From: Deltaproteobacteria bacterium
Lineage (GTDB): Bacteria > Myxococcota_A > JAADFL01
Assembly (NCBI GenBank): GCA_013152945.1
Contig: JAADFL010000187.1
Coordinates: forward strand, 1-64,000
Length of the DNA: 64,000 bases
Direction of reading: 5' to 3'
The first letter of the stretch is position 1; each line of letters begins with the position of its first letter. The notes under the pieces were generated by a model, which did not search any database, had not been told where the DNA came from, and was given only the letters and a program-made list of their open reading frames with translations. Positions 7,633-15,638 of this stretch are shown here, piece by piece. Both the position numbers and the translations under genes were made by a program.

Positions 7633-10034
7633 TTGAGATCCTTGACCAAGGTCATACTTTTTCCTGGCATCAGGGTCACCCTGAAAACCCTGGCCTTGTT
7701 GGGCGACTTCGGGTCCTGCAAACGGATCGTGTGCGGCCCCGGGCTGAGTTGTATTCCAAGTTTTGGTGTGTGTCCGTACTTTTGCCCATCGACATAGACA
7801 TACGCCCAAGCCCCGTCTTTGCTAATGACATTGATGTTCAGGATTGCAGGTTTTTGCTTGACCTTATGCCTTCTACCATGCCTCGACTTTCTTTTTTTCG
7901 GATATAACTGCTCTTTGCTTGCCTCTTCTTCCGGAATGGGCTCCAACCTCGGATTAAACGACTTAACGTCCAGACCTTCGAACTTTATATACCTCCACCA
8001 TTCTTTGAAGCCCGGTTTTCTCAATGTCACCTTGAACCTTGTGTGGAGCGGCAGGTTATCCAAAACAGCGGGTGTTACCTTGCCTACAGCCTTGCCATTA
8101 AGCAAGATCCGGGCTCCATTCGGCCTGGAAGACAAATGCAGAGATGCTGTTAACGGTTTTAAAATGAATTGAATTCTTTTGCTCTGTCCCGGAACAAGAA
8201 CCACGGTCCTCACTTCTTCCGAGTATCCTTCAAGTGCGGCCCTGAGCCTATGTTCACCGGATGTAATACCACTCATATGATATGGAGTTTTGCCGTCCAG
8301 CTTTACTCCGTCCAGGTACAAGGAAGCTCCCCTCGGTCTGGACAGTAGCGACAACTTGCAATCACCTTTCGGCAATTTCTTCAATTTCGCCTCTACCACG
8401 GCAGGCTTACCTTCGACTATATCGACTTTCCGTTTGAATTTTTCATAACCTTCCCTGCGTATCTCCACCTCGTAGGTTCCTGGAGCCAGGTCGGTTCGCA
8501 AAGGAGTCAGATCTCCTGCCAGCCTTTTGTTGATGAATACATGCGAATCCGCCGGTTCGCACATCACCACGAGCGGCGTGAGAGCTGCTTTTTCATCCTG
8601 CCCCTCTCCTTTGAAAAGTACCAAGATAAGAAGAAACAGAACGGCCACGCCGAAAAGCCCGATAAGCGGCCATTTCATCTTTGATCTAAAATCGCCTGGT
8701 TTGAAAGTATCCTCATAGTGGGGCATTTGATAGTACGCACGTGAAGGAGATCTTTGTACAACCCTGCGGGAATCCTCGCCCGTGATCGTGTCATGCACAA
8801 CAGTGGGATCCCCATCCTCCGGCGCAGAGCGGAGTTTACGTTTGCTTACAGGTCTCTTCTTACCTGAAATTCCGGATTTCTTCCTGGCCTTGGGCACCTC
8901 CTCAATCGTCCTGCTGGCAAGATCTTTGGCGCCACCGGGAGATGATCCTACAGGCTTGATCGGTCCAACCGGTTTTTTCCCGTTTTTCAGCTCTACTTTC
9001 CTGGTCGCCTTGGTCGCCCGCTGTTTCGCATCCGGGAATTCGCGTTGAAGCTCTATCCTGACTTTCTCTGATTCCCTCCTGAAATCGTTTGCAAAATACC
9101 TCTGCATGAAAAGAGCAAGATCATCTCTCGAAAAGGCCTTTTTATACGAATATAAGAACCTGTTCAGGTCGGCCAGGAGTTCTCCCGCGGTTTGATACCT
9201 GTTTTCCGTTCGCTTTGCCAGTGCCTTGATGATAATCCGTTCCATCTCGGTCGGTATGCTCGGCACCAGGCTGGATGGAGGAACCATCTCGACATTCCTG
9301 ACCTTTTCCAGGGTCGAATAATCGCTTTCACCCTTGAAAAGTCTTTCCCCTGTAAGTAATTCATACATGATGATACCCAGAGAGAAGATGTCCGAACGCC
9401 GATCAAGCGTAAAACCTTCCACCTGTTCCGGGGACATGTACCCGAACTTGCCCTTTAGGATTCCGGCCTGGGTTTTGCTGGCCTTGCTGGCCGCCTTGGC
9501 AATGCCGAAGTCCACCAGCTTGACCTCACCTTCATACGATATAAGTACGTTCTGGGGTGACACGTCCCTGTGGACGATTTTCAAAGGCCTGCCGTCCACA
9601 TCTTTCTTGTCATGGGCATAGTCCAGGGCTTCAGCCACCTTTGCAGCTATGAATGCAGCCTGCTGGGCTGAAAACCGGCCTCCCTTTTCCTTCATCTTGT
9701 CGAATATGGCCCGCAGGTCCTTGCCGTGCACATATTCGAGGGCAATGAAGTATGAGTCTCCTATTTTTCCGAGATCGAATATCTGGGCGATGTTGGCATG
9801 ACTGAGCTGAACCGCGATCTTGGCCTCGTCTATGAACATCGCGGTAAATTCCTCGTCTTCCGCGATATTTGGAAGAATTCTCTTTATTGCTATTATTTTT
9901 TGAAAGCCTTCGACTCCGATTGTCTTTGCCCGAAATACTTCCGCCATACCGCCAACATTGATTCGTTGAAGCAGAAAGTACTTTCCAAAGGGTACGGGTT
10001 TTCTCAAATCGCAGGCCTCTCTTCTAATCGCCAT
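7629..10034 (-). CDS. Ser/Thr protein kinase with transmembrane helix and extracytoplasmic PEGA-like repeats
   Basis: 801 residues. The Hanks-type kinase domain spans about 17-300: glycine loop INVGGMAEVFRA, catalytic Lys in IAIKRI, HRDVSPQNV, DFG in KLVDFGIAK, SPE, and a kinase-typical DIFSLGIIMYELLTG. A basic Ser/Thr-rich linker follows, then one transmembrane helix (LIGLFGVAVLFLLILVLF, about 455-472). About 330 extracytoplasmic residues hold four PEGA-like repeats (CEPADSHVFINKRLAG, LSRPRGASLYLDGVKL, SRPNGARILLNGKAVG, AYVYVDGQKYGHTP). PEGA domains are short beta modules found in envelope proteins and common behind myxobacterial kinases. The repeats may bind a wall or surface ligand and gate the kinase (inference). 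The downstream lipoprotein gene overlaps it by 4 bp. Confidence 0.93.
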   Translation of the reverse strand: MAIRREACDLRKPVPFGKYFLLQRINVGGMAEVFRAKTIGVEGFQKIIAIKRILPNIAEDEEFTAMFIDEAKIAVQLSHANIAQIFDLGKIGDSYFIALEYVHGKDLRAIFDKMKEKGGRFSAQQAAFIAAKVAEALDYAHDKKDVDGRPLKIVHRDVSPQNVLISYEGEVKLVDFGIAKAASKASKTQAGILKGKFGYMSPEQVEGFTLDRRSDIFSLGIIMYELLTGERLFKGESDYSTLEKVRNVEMVPPSSLVPSIPTEMERIIIKALAKRTENRYQTAGELLADLNRFLYSYKKAFSRDDLALFMQRYFANDFRRESEKVRIELQREFPDAKQRATKATRKVELKNGKKPVGPIKPVGSSPGGAKDLASRTIEEVPKARKKSGISGKKRPVSKRKLRSAPEDGDPTVVHDTITGEDSRRVVQRSPSRAYYQMPHYEDTFKPGDFRSKMKWPLIGLFGVAVLFLLILVLFKGEGQDEKAALTPLVVMCEPADSHVFINKRLAGDLTPLRTDLAPGTYEVEIRREGYEKFKRKVDIVEGKPAVVEAKLKKLPKGDCKLSLLSRPRGASLYLDGVKLDGKTPYHMSGITSGEHRLRAALEGYSEEVRTVVLVPGQSKRIQFILKPLTASLHLSSRPNGARILLNGKAVGKVTPAVLDNLPLHTRFKVTLRKPGFKEWWRYIKFEGLDVKSFNPRLEPIPEEEASKEQLYPKKRKSRHGRRHKVKQKPAILNINVISKDGAWAYVYVDGQKYGHTPKLGIQLSPGPHTIRLQDPKSPNKARVFRVTLMPGKSMTLVKDLK

Positions 10035-10096
10035 CCAAAGGCAATCGAGTTTTTGTACAAACTCCGAATCTAATATATTAATTTATGGTCTGGAGC

Positions 10097-11311
10097 CTAG
10101 TCAAATACCTTATTGAACACGTCCTTAATCCTGCTTACCAATTCTTCATCCAGCAAGGCGGTCGCAGCCATCCTGATCCTGGATGTGCCCGCGGGCACTG
10201 TCGGAGGCCTGAACGCCCTTGCCAAAATTCCTTGTTCTAAAAGATCCTTGGATACCTGTAGCGCGCGTTCGTTCGTTCCAAGTATTACTGACATTATCGG
10301 TCCAGGACCTCCCTTGACTTCAAGGTGGAGACCTTCAAGACAGCTCCTCAAGATTCCAGCCGCTTCCAGTGTCCGCTTCCTTCTCCATGATTCTTTTGTG
10401 GAAAGCAACAACCCGGCCCTGGCGGCCGCTGCAATTGCAGGAGGCGGTGCAGTGGAAAATATCAATGTTCTGCACTTGTTTACCAGGTATTGAACAAACA
10501 CGGGCGGTCCGGCTACGAAAGCGCCATAGCCTCCCAGGGCCTTGCCAAGGGTCCCGACCACTGCAATGTCTCCGAGAGACGTGTCGATGCCGAAATACTC
10601 CAGGGCTCCCCTTCCGTTGGCACCCAGCACTCCCAGGGCATGAGCCTCGTCCACCAACAGGAACGCATCATGTTTTCTCACCTTTTCAACTATTGCCGGC
10701 AGATCGGCCAGATCGCCATCCATCGAGAACAGGCTTTCCACAACAACTATTTTTCTCTTTGCACCGGATTCCCCGAGTAGTCTTCCCAGGTGATCCATGT
10801 CATTATGTTCAAACACCCTCACCCGTGCCCTGGACAACCTGCATCCATCAACTATTGAGGCATGGTTCAGCTCGTCCGAAAAGATCGCGTCATTTTTTCC
10901 TGCCAATGCAGAAAGGATCCCAACATTGGCCATGTACCCGCACCCGAACAACCTGGCTGCAGGCATTCCAAGAAAATCGGCCAACTCTATCTCTGCGGTC
11001 TTGTGCAGGCTGAATCCGCCGGTAACCAGCCTGGATGCGCCCGCCCCTGCTCCAAAATTGAGAGCCGCCTGGCACTGCGCCCTCTTCATGACAGGATGAG
11101 AGGCAAGACCCAGATAGTCGTTGCTGGAGAGATTTATCAGCTTCCTGCCGCCGATTTCCACGACAGCGCCTTGCCCGGAATCAAGGTGGAGCATCTCCCT
11201 CTCCAGGGCCTGCTCTTTGAGTTCCAATAATTCCAGGCGAAGTCCGAGCCTGTCCGGACCGTCAAGGCCCGACCGAGCCCTTTTTTTCGAGTTACCCTTC
11301 GACGTTTGCAT
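10097..11311 (-). CDS. bioF: 8-amino-7-oxononanoate synthase
   Basis: 404 residues of the PLP-dependent alpha-oxoamine synthase family. It joins pimeloyl-ACP or pimeloyl-CoA to alanine as the first step of biotin ring synthesis. Visible signatures are LSSNDYLGLASHP, the fold core DELNHASIVDGCRLS, DEAHALGVLG and the PLP Lys in GTLGKALGGYGAFVAG. The gene overlaps the end of bioB by 20 bp, so bioB and bioF are co-transcribed. Sister enzymes (KBL, ALAS) share the fold; adjacency to bioB settles the call. bioA and bioD are not in the window. Confidence 0.93.
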   Translation of the reverse strand: MQTSKGNSKKRARSGLDGPDRLGLRLELLELKEQALEREMLHLDSGQGAVVEIGGRKLINLSSNDYLGLASHPVMKRAQCQAALNFGAGAGASRLVTGGFSLHKTAEIELADFLGMPAARLFGCGYMANVGILSALAGKNDAIFSDELNHASIVDGCRLSRARVRVFEHNDMDHLGRLLGESGAKRKIVVVESLFSMDGDLADLPAIVEKVRKHDAFLLVDEAHALGVLGANGRGALEYFGIDTSLGDIAVVGTLGKALGGYGAFVAGPPVFVQYLVNKCRTLIFSTAPPPAIAAAARAGLLLSTKESWRRKRTLEAAGILRSCLEGLHLEVKGGPGPIMSVILGTNERALQVSKDLLEQGILARAFRPPTVPAGTSRIRMAATALLDEELVSRIKDVFNKVFD

Positions 11312-12368
11312 AATACGGCTCGAAACCCAAGTCTCGAATCATCTCCAAGTCTTCTCCGGCAGGCCTGCCCCTTGTTGTCAGGTAGTCTCCCACCAACAGG
11401 CCGCTGGCACCGGCAAGAAGGGCCAACGGCTGAAGCGATCTAAGTGTCACTTCCCTTCCCCCGCAAAGGATGATGTGCTTGCCGGGAAGTATTAGTCTTG
11501 CCACGGCCACGACAGCGACCGCCTCTTGTGAAGTAAGCAGGGACTGCGCCTGGAGCCTCGTGCCTTCAACCGGGTTCAGGAAATTGATTGGTACCGAGTC
11601 CGGTGAAAGTTCCGCCAGGACCATCAGCATTTCAACCCGTTGTACAAGACTTTCCCCAAGCCCGAATATCCCGCCGCTACATAGTTTGAGTCCCATAGCT
11701 TTGACCCTTTGGGCTGTGCGTATCTTTTCTTCGAAGGAGTGAGTGGAACATACATTGGGGTAATAACTCGGGCTGCTCTCCAGGTTGTGGTGAAATCTCT
11801 GGAGGCCGGCATCCTTCAGGGTTGCCAGGGTTTCTTCATCCAAAACGCCAAGTGATGCACATGTCTCCAGCTTTGTCTCTTTCCTTATTCTCTTGACAGC
11901 GGATACGATTATGGAAACTTCCCTTTTGCTTTTTACGGCCCTGCCCGAGGTAACGATTGAAAATTCGCCTGCGCCCGAATCCTGGGCGCTCCTGGCTGCA
12001 GCAAAGATAGTTTCCTCATCGAGAAGCCCGTAATGGTCTATTTTCGCCTCGCTATCTCTTGCCTGTGCGCAAAAAGCACAGTCTTCCGAGCATCCACCCG
12101 ACCTTGCATTGACGATTCCGCAGAGACGCACCTTGTTTCCCAGCATCTCCTGTCGCACCCTGCCTGATACGGCGACAAGATCCATCAAGTCAGAGCCGCG
12201 TGCCCCCATGAGAGAGACAGCTTCTTCCTTGCTCAGCGGATCTTTCGTGATATCCCTGGTCTTTAGGGATTGAACCAGGTCTTCGAGCAGCCCGGTTTTG
12301 CTTTTCGGTCCGGTATTCGTTGAAACGTTGTACAGCGTCTTTTCCCGGTCGCCTGATTGTCGAACCAT
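11292..12368 (-). CDS. bioB: Biotin synthase
   Basis: 358 residues. A radical-SAM enzyme that inserts sulfur into dethiobiotin. The SAM-cluster motif is CSEDCAFC (C-x3-C-x2-C), followed by family landmarks YNHNLESSP-like (here FHHNLESSPSYY), GGIFGLGES, INFLNPVEGT and ILCGGREVTLRS, the last including the Arg near the [2Fe-2S] site. The first 45 residues exceed the usual N-terminus, but the ATG at 12368 is preceded by GGAGG with a 9-nt spacer, so I keep it. It lies 117 bp downstream of the acyl-CoA dehydrogenase gene and overlaps bioF. Confidence 0.95.
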   Translation of the reverse strand: MVRQSGDREKTLYNVSTNTGPKSKTGLLEDLVQSLKTRDITKDPLSKEEAVSLMGARGSDLMDLVAVSGRVRQEMLGNKVRLCGIVNARSGGCSEDCAFCAQARDSEAKIDHYGLLDEETIFAAARSAQDSGAGEFSIVTSGRAVKSKREVSIIVSAVKRIRKETKLETCASLGVLDEETLATLKDAGLQRFHHNLESSPSYYPNVCSTHSFEEKIRTAQRVKAMGLKLCSGGIFGLGESLVQRVEMLMVLAELSPDSVPINFLNPVEGTRLQAQSLLTSQEAVAVVAVARLILPGKHIILCGGREVTLRSLQPLALLAGASGLLVGDYLTTRGRPAGEDLEMIRDLGFEPYYANVEG

Positions 12369-12485
12369 ATGTTTCGCCTCCGTACCCGATTATGTCAGGA
12401 TCAGTATAATCAGTTCCATACGTGGAGTTTCCGGCTCATGGGCCAAAGACAATGCATAAAAGATGACCTTTGCCCAAAAGCGGCA

Positions 12486-13727
12486 CTACTCATATACTTT
12501 TTCATCATCCGGATCCGGATTCAGCGCATCAGATTCCACGTCCCTGCCCACAGGCCCGGTATCAAGCAGCTCCTTGAAATACTCGTGCTGTATGAGAAGG
12601 CTCATGATCTCGTTCGTGCCGGTCCAGATCATCGTGAGTCTCAAGTCACGCAACAATCTCTCAACAGGGAAGATATCCGTATACCCTATACCTCCCATCA
12701 CCTGCATGGCATTGTTGACAGCCGACCAGGCAGCCTCGGTTGCCGCTTTCTTTGCTTCGGAGACAAGCCGCCGCGGGTCTGCGCCGGAATCCGCCACCCT
12801 GCCCGCGACCAGAGTCAGCGCCCTTGCCGCATCCAGGGAGGTCACCGCATCCGCCACCTTGAATGATACTGCTTCGAACCTTCGTATCTTCCTGCCGAAT
12901 GCCTTTCGCTTGTCCGAGTACCTGGTTGCAACTTCCAGGGCCGCCCTGCCCGAACCGATGGCGCCAGCAGCGCTCGTCAATCTCTCGGGAACCATCATCC
13001 TGTTGAATGCCGCGGCCCCGCTGTTTTCCGGGCCCACCAGGTTTTCCGCAGGCACTTCGATTCTTGGAAAGGATATTCTACCGGTGCCGCCACCCCTTGC
13101 CCCGAGCAAACCGAACAAGTGCTCCACCTTTACGCCGAAGTCACGTTCGACTATGAAGGTGCTGATGCTATTCTTGCCCGGAACATCCGGGGGTGCTGTC
13201 CTGGCATACACGAGAAACACATCGGCTCCTTCGGCACCTACAACGAATCTCTTTTGACCATCGAGTATGTACACGTCGCCGTGCCTTTCAGCCTTGCAAG
13301 TGGCACCGAAGAAATCCGACCCTCCCCTCGGTTCGGTAAGCGCCTCGGCACAAAAAATCTCCCCTTTTAGTATCGGCTTGAGATATTTTTCCTTTTGCTT
13401 ATCGGTGCCGAAGTCAGAAAGGGCCTGGCCCACGATGCTCGGCAGGGAGAAAAGACATCCCAAGGCCGACCCGAGAACCCCGATCTCCTCGATCGCGGCG
13501 ATTTCCCCGGCCCAGGACATTCCTCGCCCCCCCCACTTCTTTGGAAACCTCGATCCAAGGAGCCCCTTGGAAGCCGCCTCCTTTACGAATTCGGCAGGAT
13601 ACTTGACTTCCTCTTTTTCCATGGCGCGAATCAGATCGGGCCTTACCGATGCCGCAAATTCCATGCTTTCTTGCTTGAACTTTTTTTCTTCTTCTGTAAG
13701 GAGAAATTCTTGGATTTGGTCCTTCAA
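12486..13727 (-). CDS. Acyl-CoA dehydrogenase
   Basis: About 413 residues covering the full N-terminal helical, middle beta and C-terminal helical domains. Signatures are [10 protein letters not shown] in the FAD/substrate loop, [22 protein letters not shown] and [23 protein letters not shown], with the catalytic-base region GTNEI. It would oxidise an acyl-CoA to the enoyl-CoA and pass electrons to ETF, in lipid or branched-chain breakdown. An ATG at 13766 is in frame, but AAAGGGAGG followed 6 nt later by TTG at 13727 looks like the true start and gives a family-typical N-terminus. Its place just before bioB/bioF is suggestive but not proof of a biotin-related role. Confidence 0.88.
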   Translation of the reverse strand: MKDQIQEFLLTEEEKKFKQESMEFAASVRPDLIRAMEKEEVKYPAEFVKEAASKGLLGSRFPKKWGGRGMSWAGEIAAIEEIGVLGSALGCLFSLPSIVGQALSDFGTDKQKEKYLKPILKGEIFCAEALTEPRGGSDFFGATCKAERHGDVYILDGQKRFVVGAEGADVFLVYARTAPPDVPGKNSISTFIVERDFGVKVEHLFGLLGARGGGTGRISFPRIEVPAENLVGPENSGAAAFNRMMVPERLTSAAGAIGSGRAALEVATRYSDKRKAFGRKIRRFEAVSFKVADAVTSLDAARALTLVAGRVADSGADPRRLVSEAKKAATEAAWSAVNNAMQVMGGIGYTDIFPVERLLRDLRLTMIWTGTNEIMSLLIQHEYFKELLDTGPVGRDVESDALNPDPDDEKVYE

Positions 13728-13871
13728 AATCAACCTCCCTTTCCCGGTGACCGGCTTTGATTGCATAGATCAAGTACAAACAACCGTCAAGGCGGCCCGC
13801 CTATCATTGTATTTTGTGCCTGGACGCGCTAAATAGGGTAACGGTTTTGTAAGAAAAAAGGAGTACGAAGC

Positions 13872-13919
13872 ATGGTTCCCATGATTTTAAAATATACCAA
13901 CAGGATAGAGAAAATATAA
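13872..13919 (+). CDS. Possible 15-residue leader ORF before obgE
   Basis: ATG at 13872 follows a strong AAAAAAGGAG site and reads 15 codons to TAA at 13917-13919, one base before the obgE ATG. The obgE start itself has only a moderate GGATAGAG upstream. A short translated leader coupled to obgE is possible; it could equally be chance. Confidence 0.3.
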   Translation: MVPMILKYTNRIEKI

Positions 13920-13920
13920 C

Positions 13921-14931
13921 ATGCGATTTATTGACGAGGTTGAAATCGAGGTTATAGCAGGCAAGGGCGGAGATGGTTGCATTGCCTTTCGCAGGGAAAA
14001 GTACGTGCCCAGGGGAGGCCCTTCGGGTGGGGACGGAGGCAGAGGAGGAAGCGTCATTTTCAAGGCCGACGCGGCCAGGCACACCTTGTTGGACCTGCGT
14101 TACAGGAAGAAATACCGGGCTGAAAAGGGACAGCCCGGCCGGGGAAAGGACCAGAACGGACGAGCCGGCAAGGATACCGTGATACCTGTGCCCACGGGCA
14201 CAATCATTTCCGACCTCGAAACCGGTGATGTGCTGGGCGACCTTTTGAATCCGGGCCAATTGCTCGTGGTTGCCAGGGGTGGAAGAGGGGGAAGGGGAAA
14301 CATGCACTTTGCAACTTCTACCTTGAGAGCCCCCAGAATCGCAGAGCCGGGCCGGCCGGGTGAAAGCCGAAGGCTGAAACTCGAGCTCAAGCTATTGGCC
14401 GACGTAGGTGTCATCGGTTTACCAAATGCAGGTAAATCAACTTTAATATCTAGGATTTCCAAGGCAAGACCCAAGATAGCCGATTACCCTTTTACAACAC
14501 TGGTGCCGAATCTGGGTGTGGTGAAATTCAAAGATCATGATTCATTCGTGGTTGCAGACGTGCCCGGCCTGGTCGAGGGCTCCAGTACCGGCGCAGGACT
14601 GGGCCACAGGTTCCTGAAACACATCGAAAGGTGCAGGGTTTTGCTCCACCTTGTTGAAGCGCCTCTTTCAGGACATGACCCGGTGCATGACCTGTCGATA
14701 ATCGAAAAGGAAATAGGGGCATACAATCCTGAATTGATTGAAAGGCCGAGGCTCGTAGCTGCAAGCAAGGCAGACCTTACCTGGGACCGTGATGCCCTTG
14801 ATGTTCTGAAGACGGCCGCGAGTCAAAGAAACTTGCCGTTCCTGGCTTTCAGTGCGGTTACAGGCCAGGGCCTGGACCATTTGCTCGCAAAGCTGTGGGA
14901 CTTGATCAAGACCGGTTCATACAGGGAGTAA
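13921..14931 (+). CDS. obgE: GTPase Obg/CgtA
   Basis: 336 residues. A ribosome-associated GTPase that works late in 50S maturation and in stress signalling. The glycine-rich Obg fold fills about 1-157 (KGGDGCIAFRREKYVPRGGP). The G domain follows with G1 GLPNAGKSTLI, switch DYPFTTLVPNLG, G3 DVPG, G4 ASKADL and G5 FSAVTG. There is no extra C-terminal OCT or acidic domain, so it is the short form. Obg usually follows rplU-rpmA; here no ribosomal genes are adjacent and the upstream gene is divergent. Confidence 0.97.
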   Translation: MRFIDEVEIEVIAGKGGDGCIAFRREKYVPRGGPSGGDGGRGGSVIFKADAARHTLLDLRYRKKYRAEKGQPGRGKDQNGRAGKDTVIPVPTGTIISDLETGDVLGDLLNPGQLLVVARGGRGGRGNMHFATSTLRAPRIAEPGRPGESRRLKLELKLLADVGVIGLPNAGKSTLISRISKARPKIADYPFTTLVPNLGVVKFKDHDSFVVADVPGLVEGSSTGAGLGHRFLKHIERCRVLLHLVEAPLSGHDPVHDLSIIEKEIGAYNPELIERPRLVAASKADLTWDRDALDVLKTAASQRNLPFLAFSAVTGQGLDHLLAKLWDLIKTGSYRE

Positions 14932-15027
14932 TGCCAATCCGGTACAAGAGTCCGAGACATGTCGTCTTCCGGGCATTGTTCGACAGAAGCCACAGTGCCT
15001 TGAGCTGTCCGTGACTTTGTCGTACTA

Positions 15028-15630
15028 TTGGATCCGATGAAAGGTGCAACTGCAATATCGGTCCTCTTGCTCTTTCCGCTTGTAGTACAAGTAGGCTGTG
15101 CAAAGGGAGACCGCGAGCGCAAGCTGGACATGCTCGAAAACAACAAAGAGTTCGCCCGATTCATTGAACAGGGTAAAACACCGTATGCACGATGGCTCAA
15201 GAGGCAACTCGCGAATCCGGATCCTGCTTCGGAAGGCTGGGACCTGTGGCAGCTCACTTTCTCGGCAAACCACCTCGAAAAGCAGGAAGTGCCCCCTGTG
15301 CAGGCCAGGGCGAACCTGCGTCTCGTTGCGCGGAAACTGGAACAAATAGAAAGGCTGTGCGCACCGACCGTCTGGGTGCACTCCGGGTATCGATCACCTA
15401 CGGTAAATAACGGCGTGGGAGGAGTCAGGCATTCACGTCACATGGAAGGACTTGCAGCAGACTTGTCTTTTCCTGGCAGCGAGGCATCCGCTGTCAAAAA
15501 GTGTATATGCAAACGGGCCAGGGCCGGCATCTGTGAGATGTACGTGCACAAAGACCGCCACTATATACACATGGGACTTTGCAGGTACCTGGAAAAGCCC
15601 GGGCCCTTGAAATGGTGCGGCGAAAAATAG
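15028..15630 (+). CDS. Peptidase M15-like (DUF882/DacD-type) cell-wall lipoprotein
   Basis: 200 residues. The N-terminus has a signal sequence ending VVQVGC (lipobox), so probably a lipoprotein. The C-terminal zinc-peptidase domain carries SGYRSPTVNN, HSRHMEGLAADL (His and Asp ligands) and HYIHMGL (His ligand), the pattern of M15 DD- or LD-carboxypeptidases. It would trim peptidoglycan stem peptides in the periplasm. The start may be ATG 15028 or 15037, since neither has a strong ribosome site. It converges with the NlpC/P60 gene, another wall hydrolase. Confidence 0.8.
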   Translation: MDPMKGATAISVLLLFPLVVQVGCAKGDRERKLDMLENNKEFARFIEQGKTPYARWLKRQLANPDPASEGWDLWQLTFSANHLEKQEVPPVQARANLRLVARKLEQIERLCAPTVWVHSGYRSPTVNNGVGGVRHSRHMEGLAADLSFPGSEASAVKKCICKRARAGICEMYVHKDRHYIHMGLCRYLEKPGPLKWCGEK

Positions 15631-15638
15631 AAAGTCGA

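Noticed and set aside
7633-7809. N-terminal extension of the lipoprotein gene
   Set aside because: It lies wholly within the kinase gene, while the GTG at 7632 has a ribosome site and gives a signal sequence.
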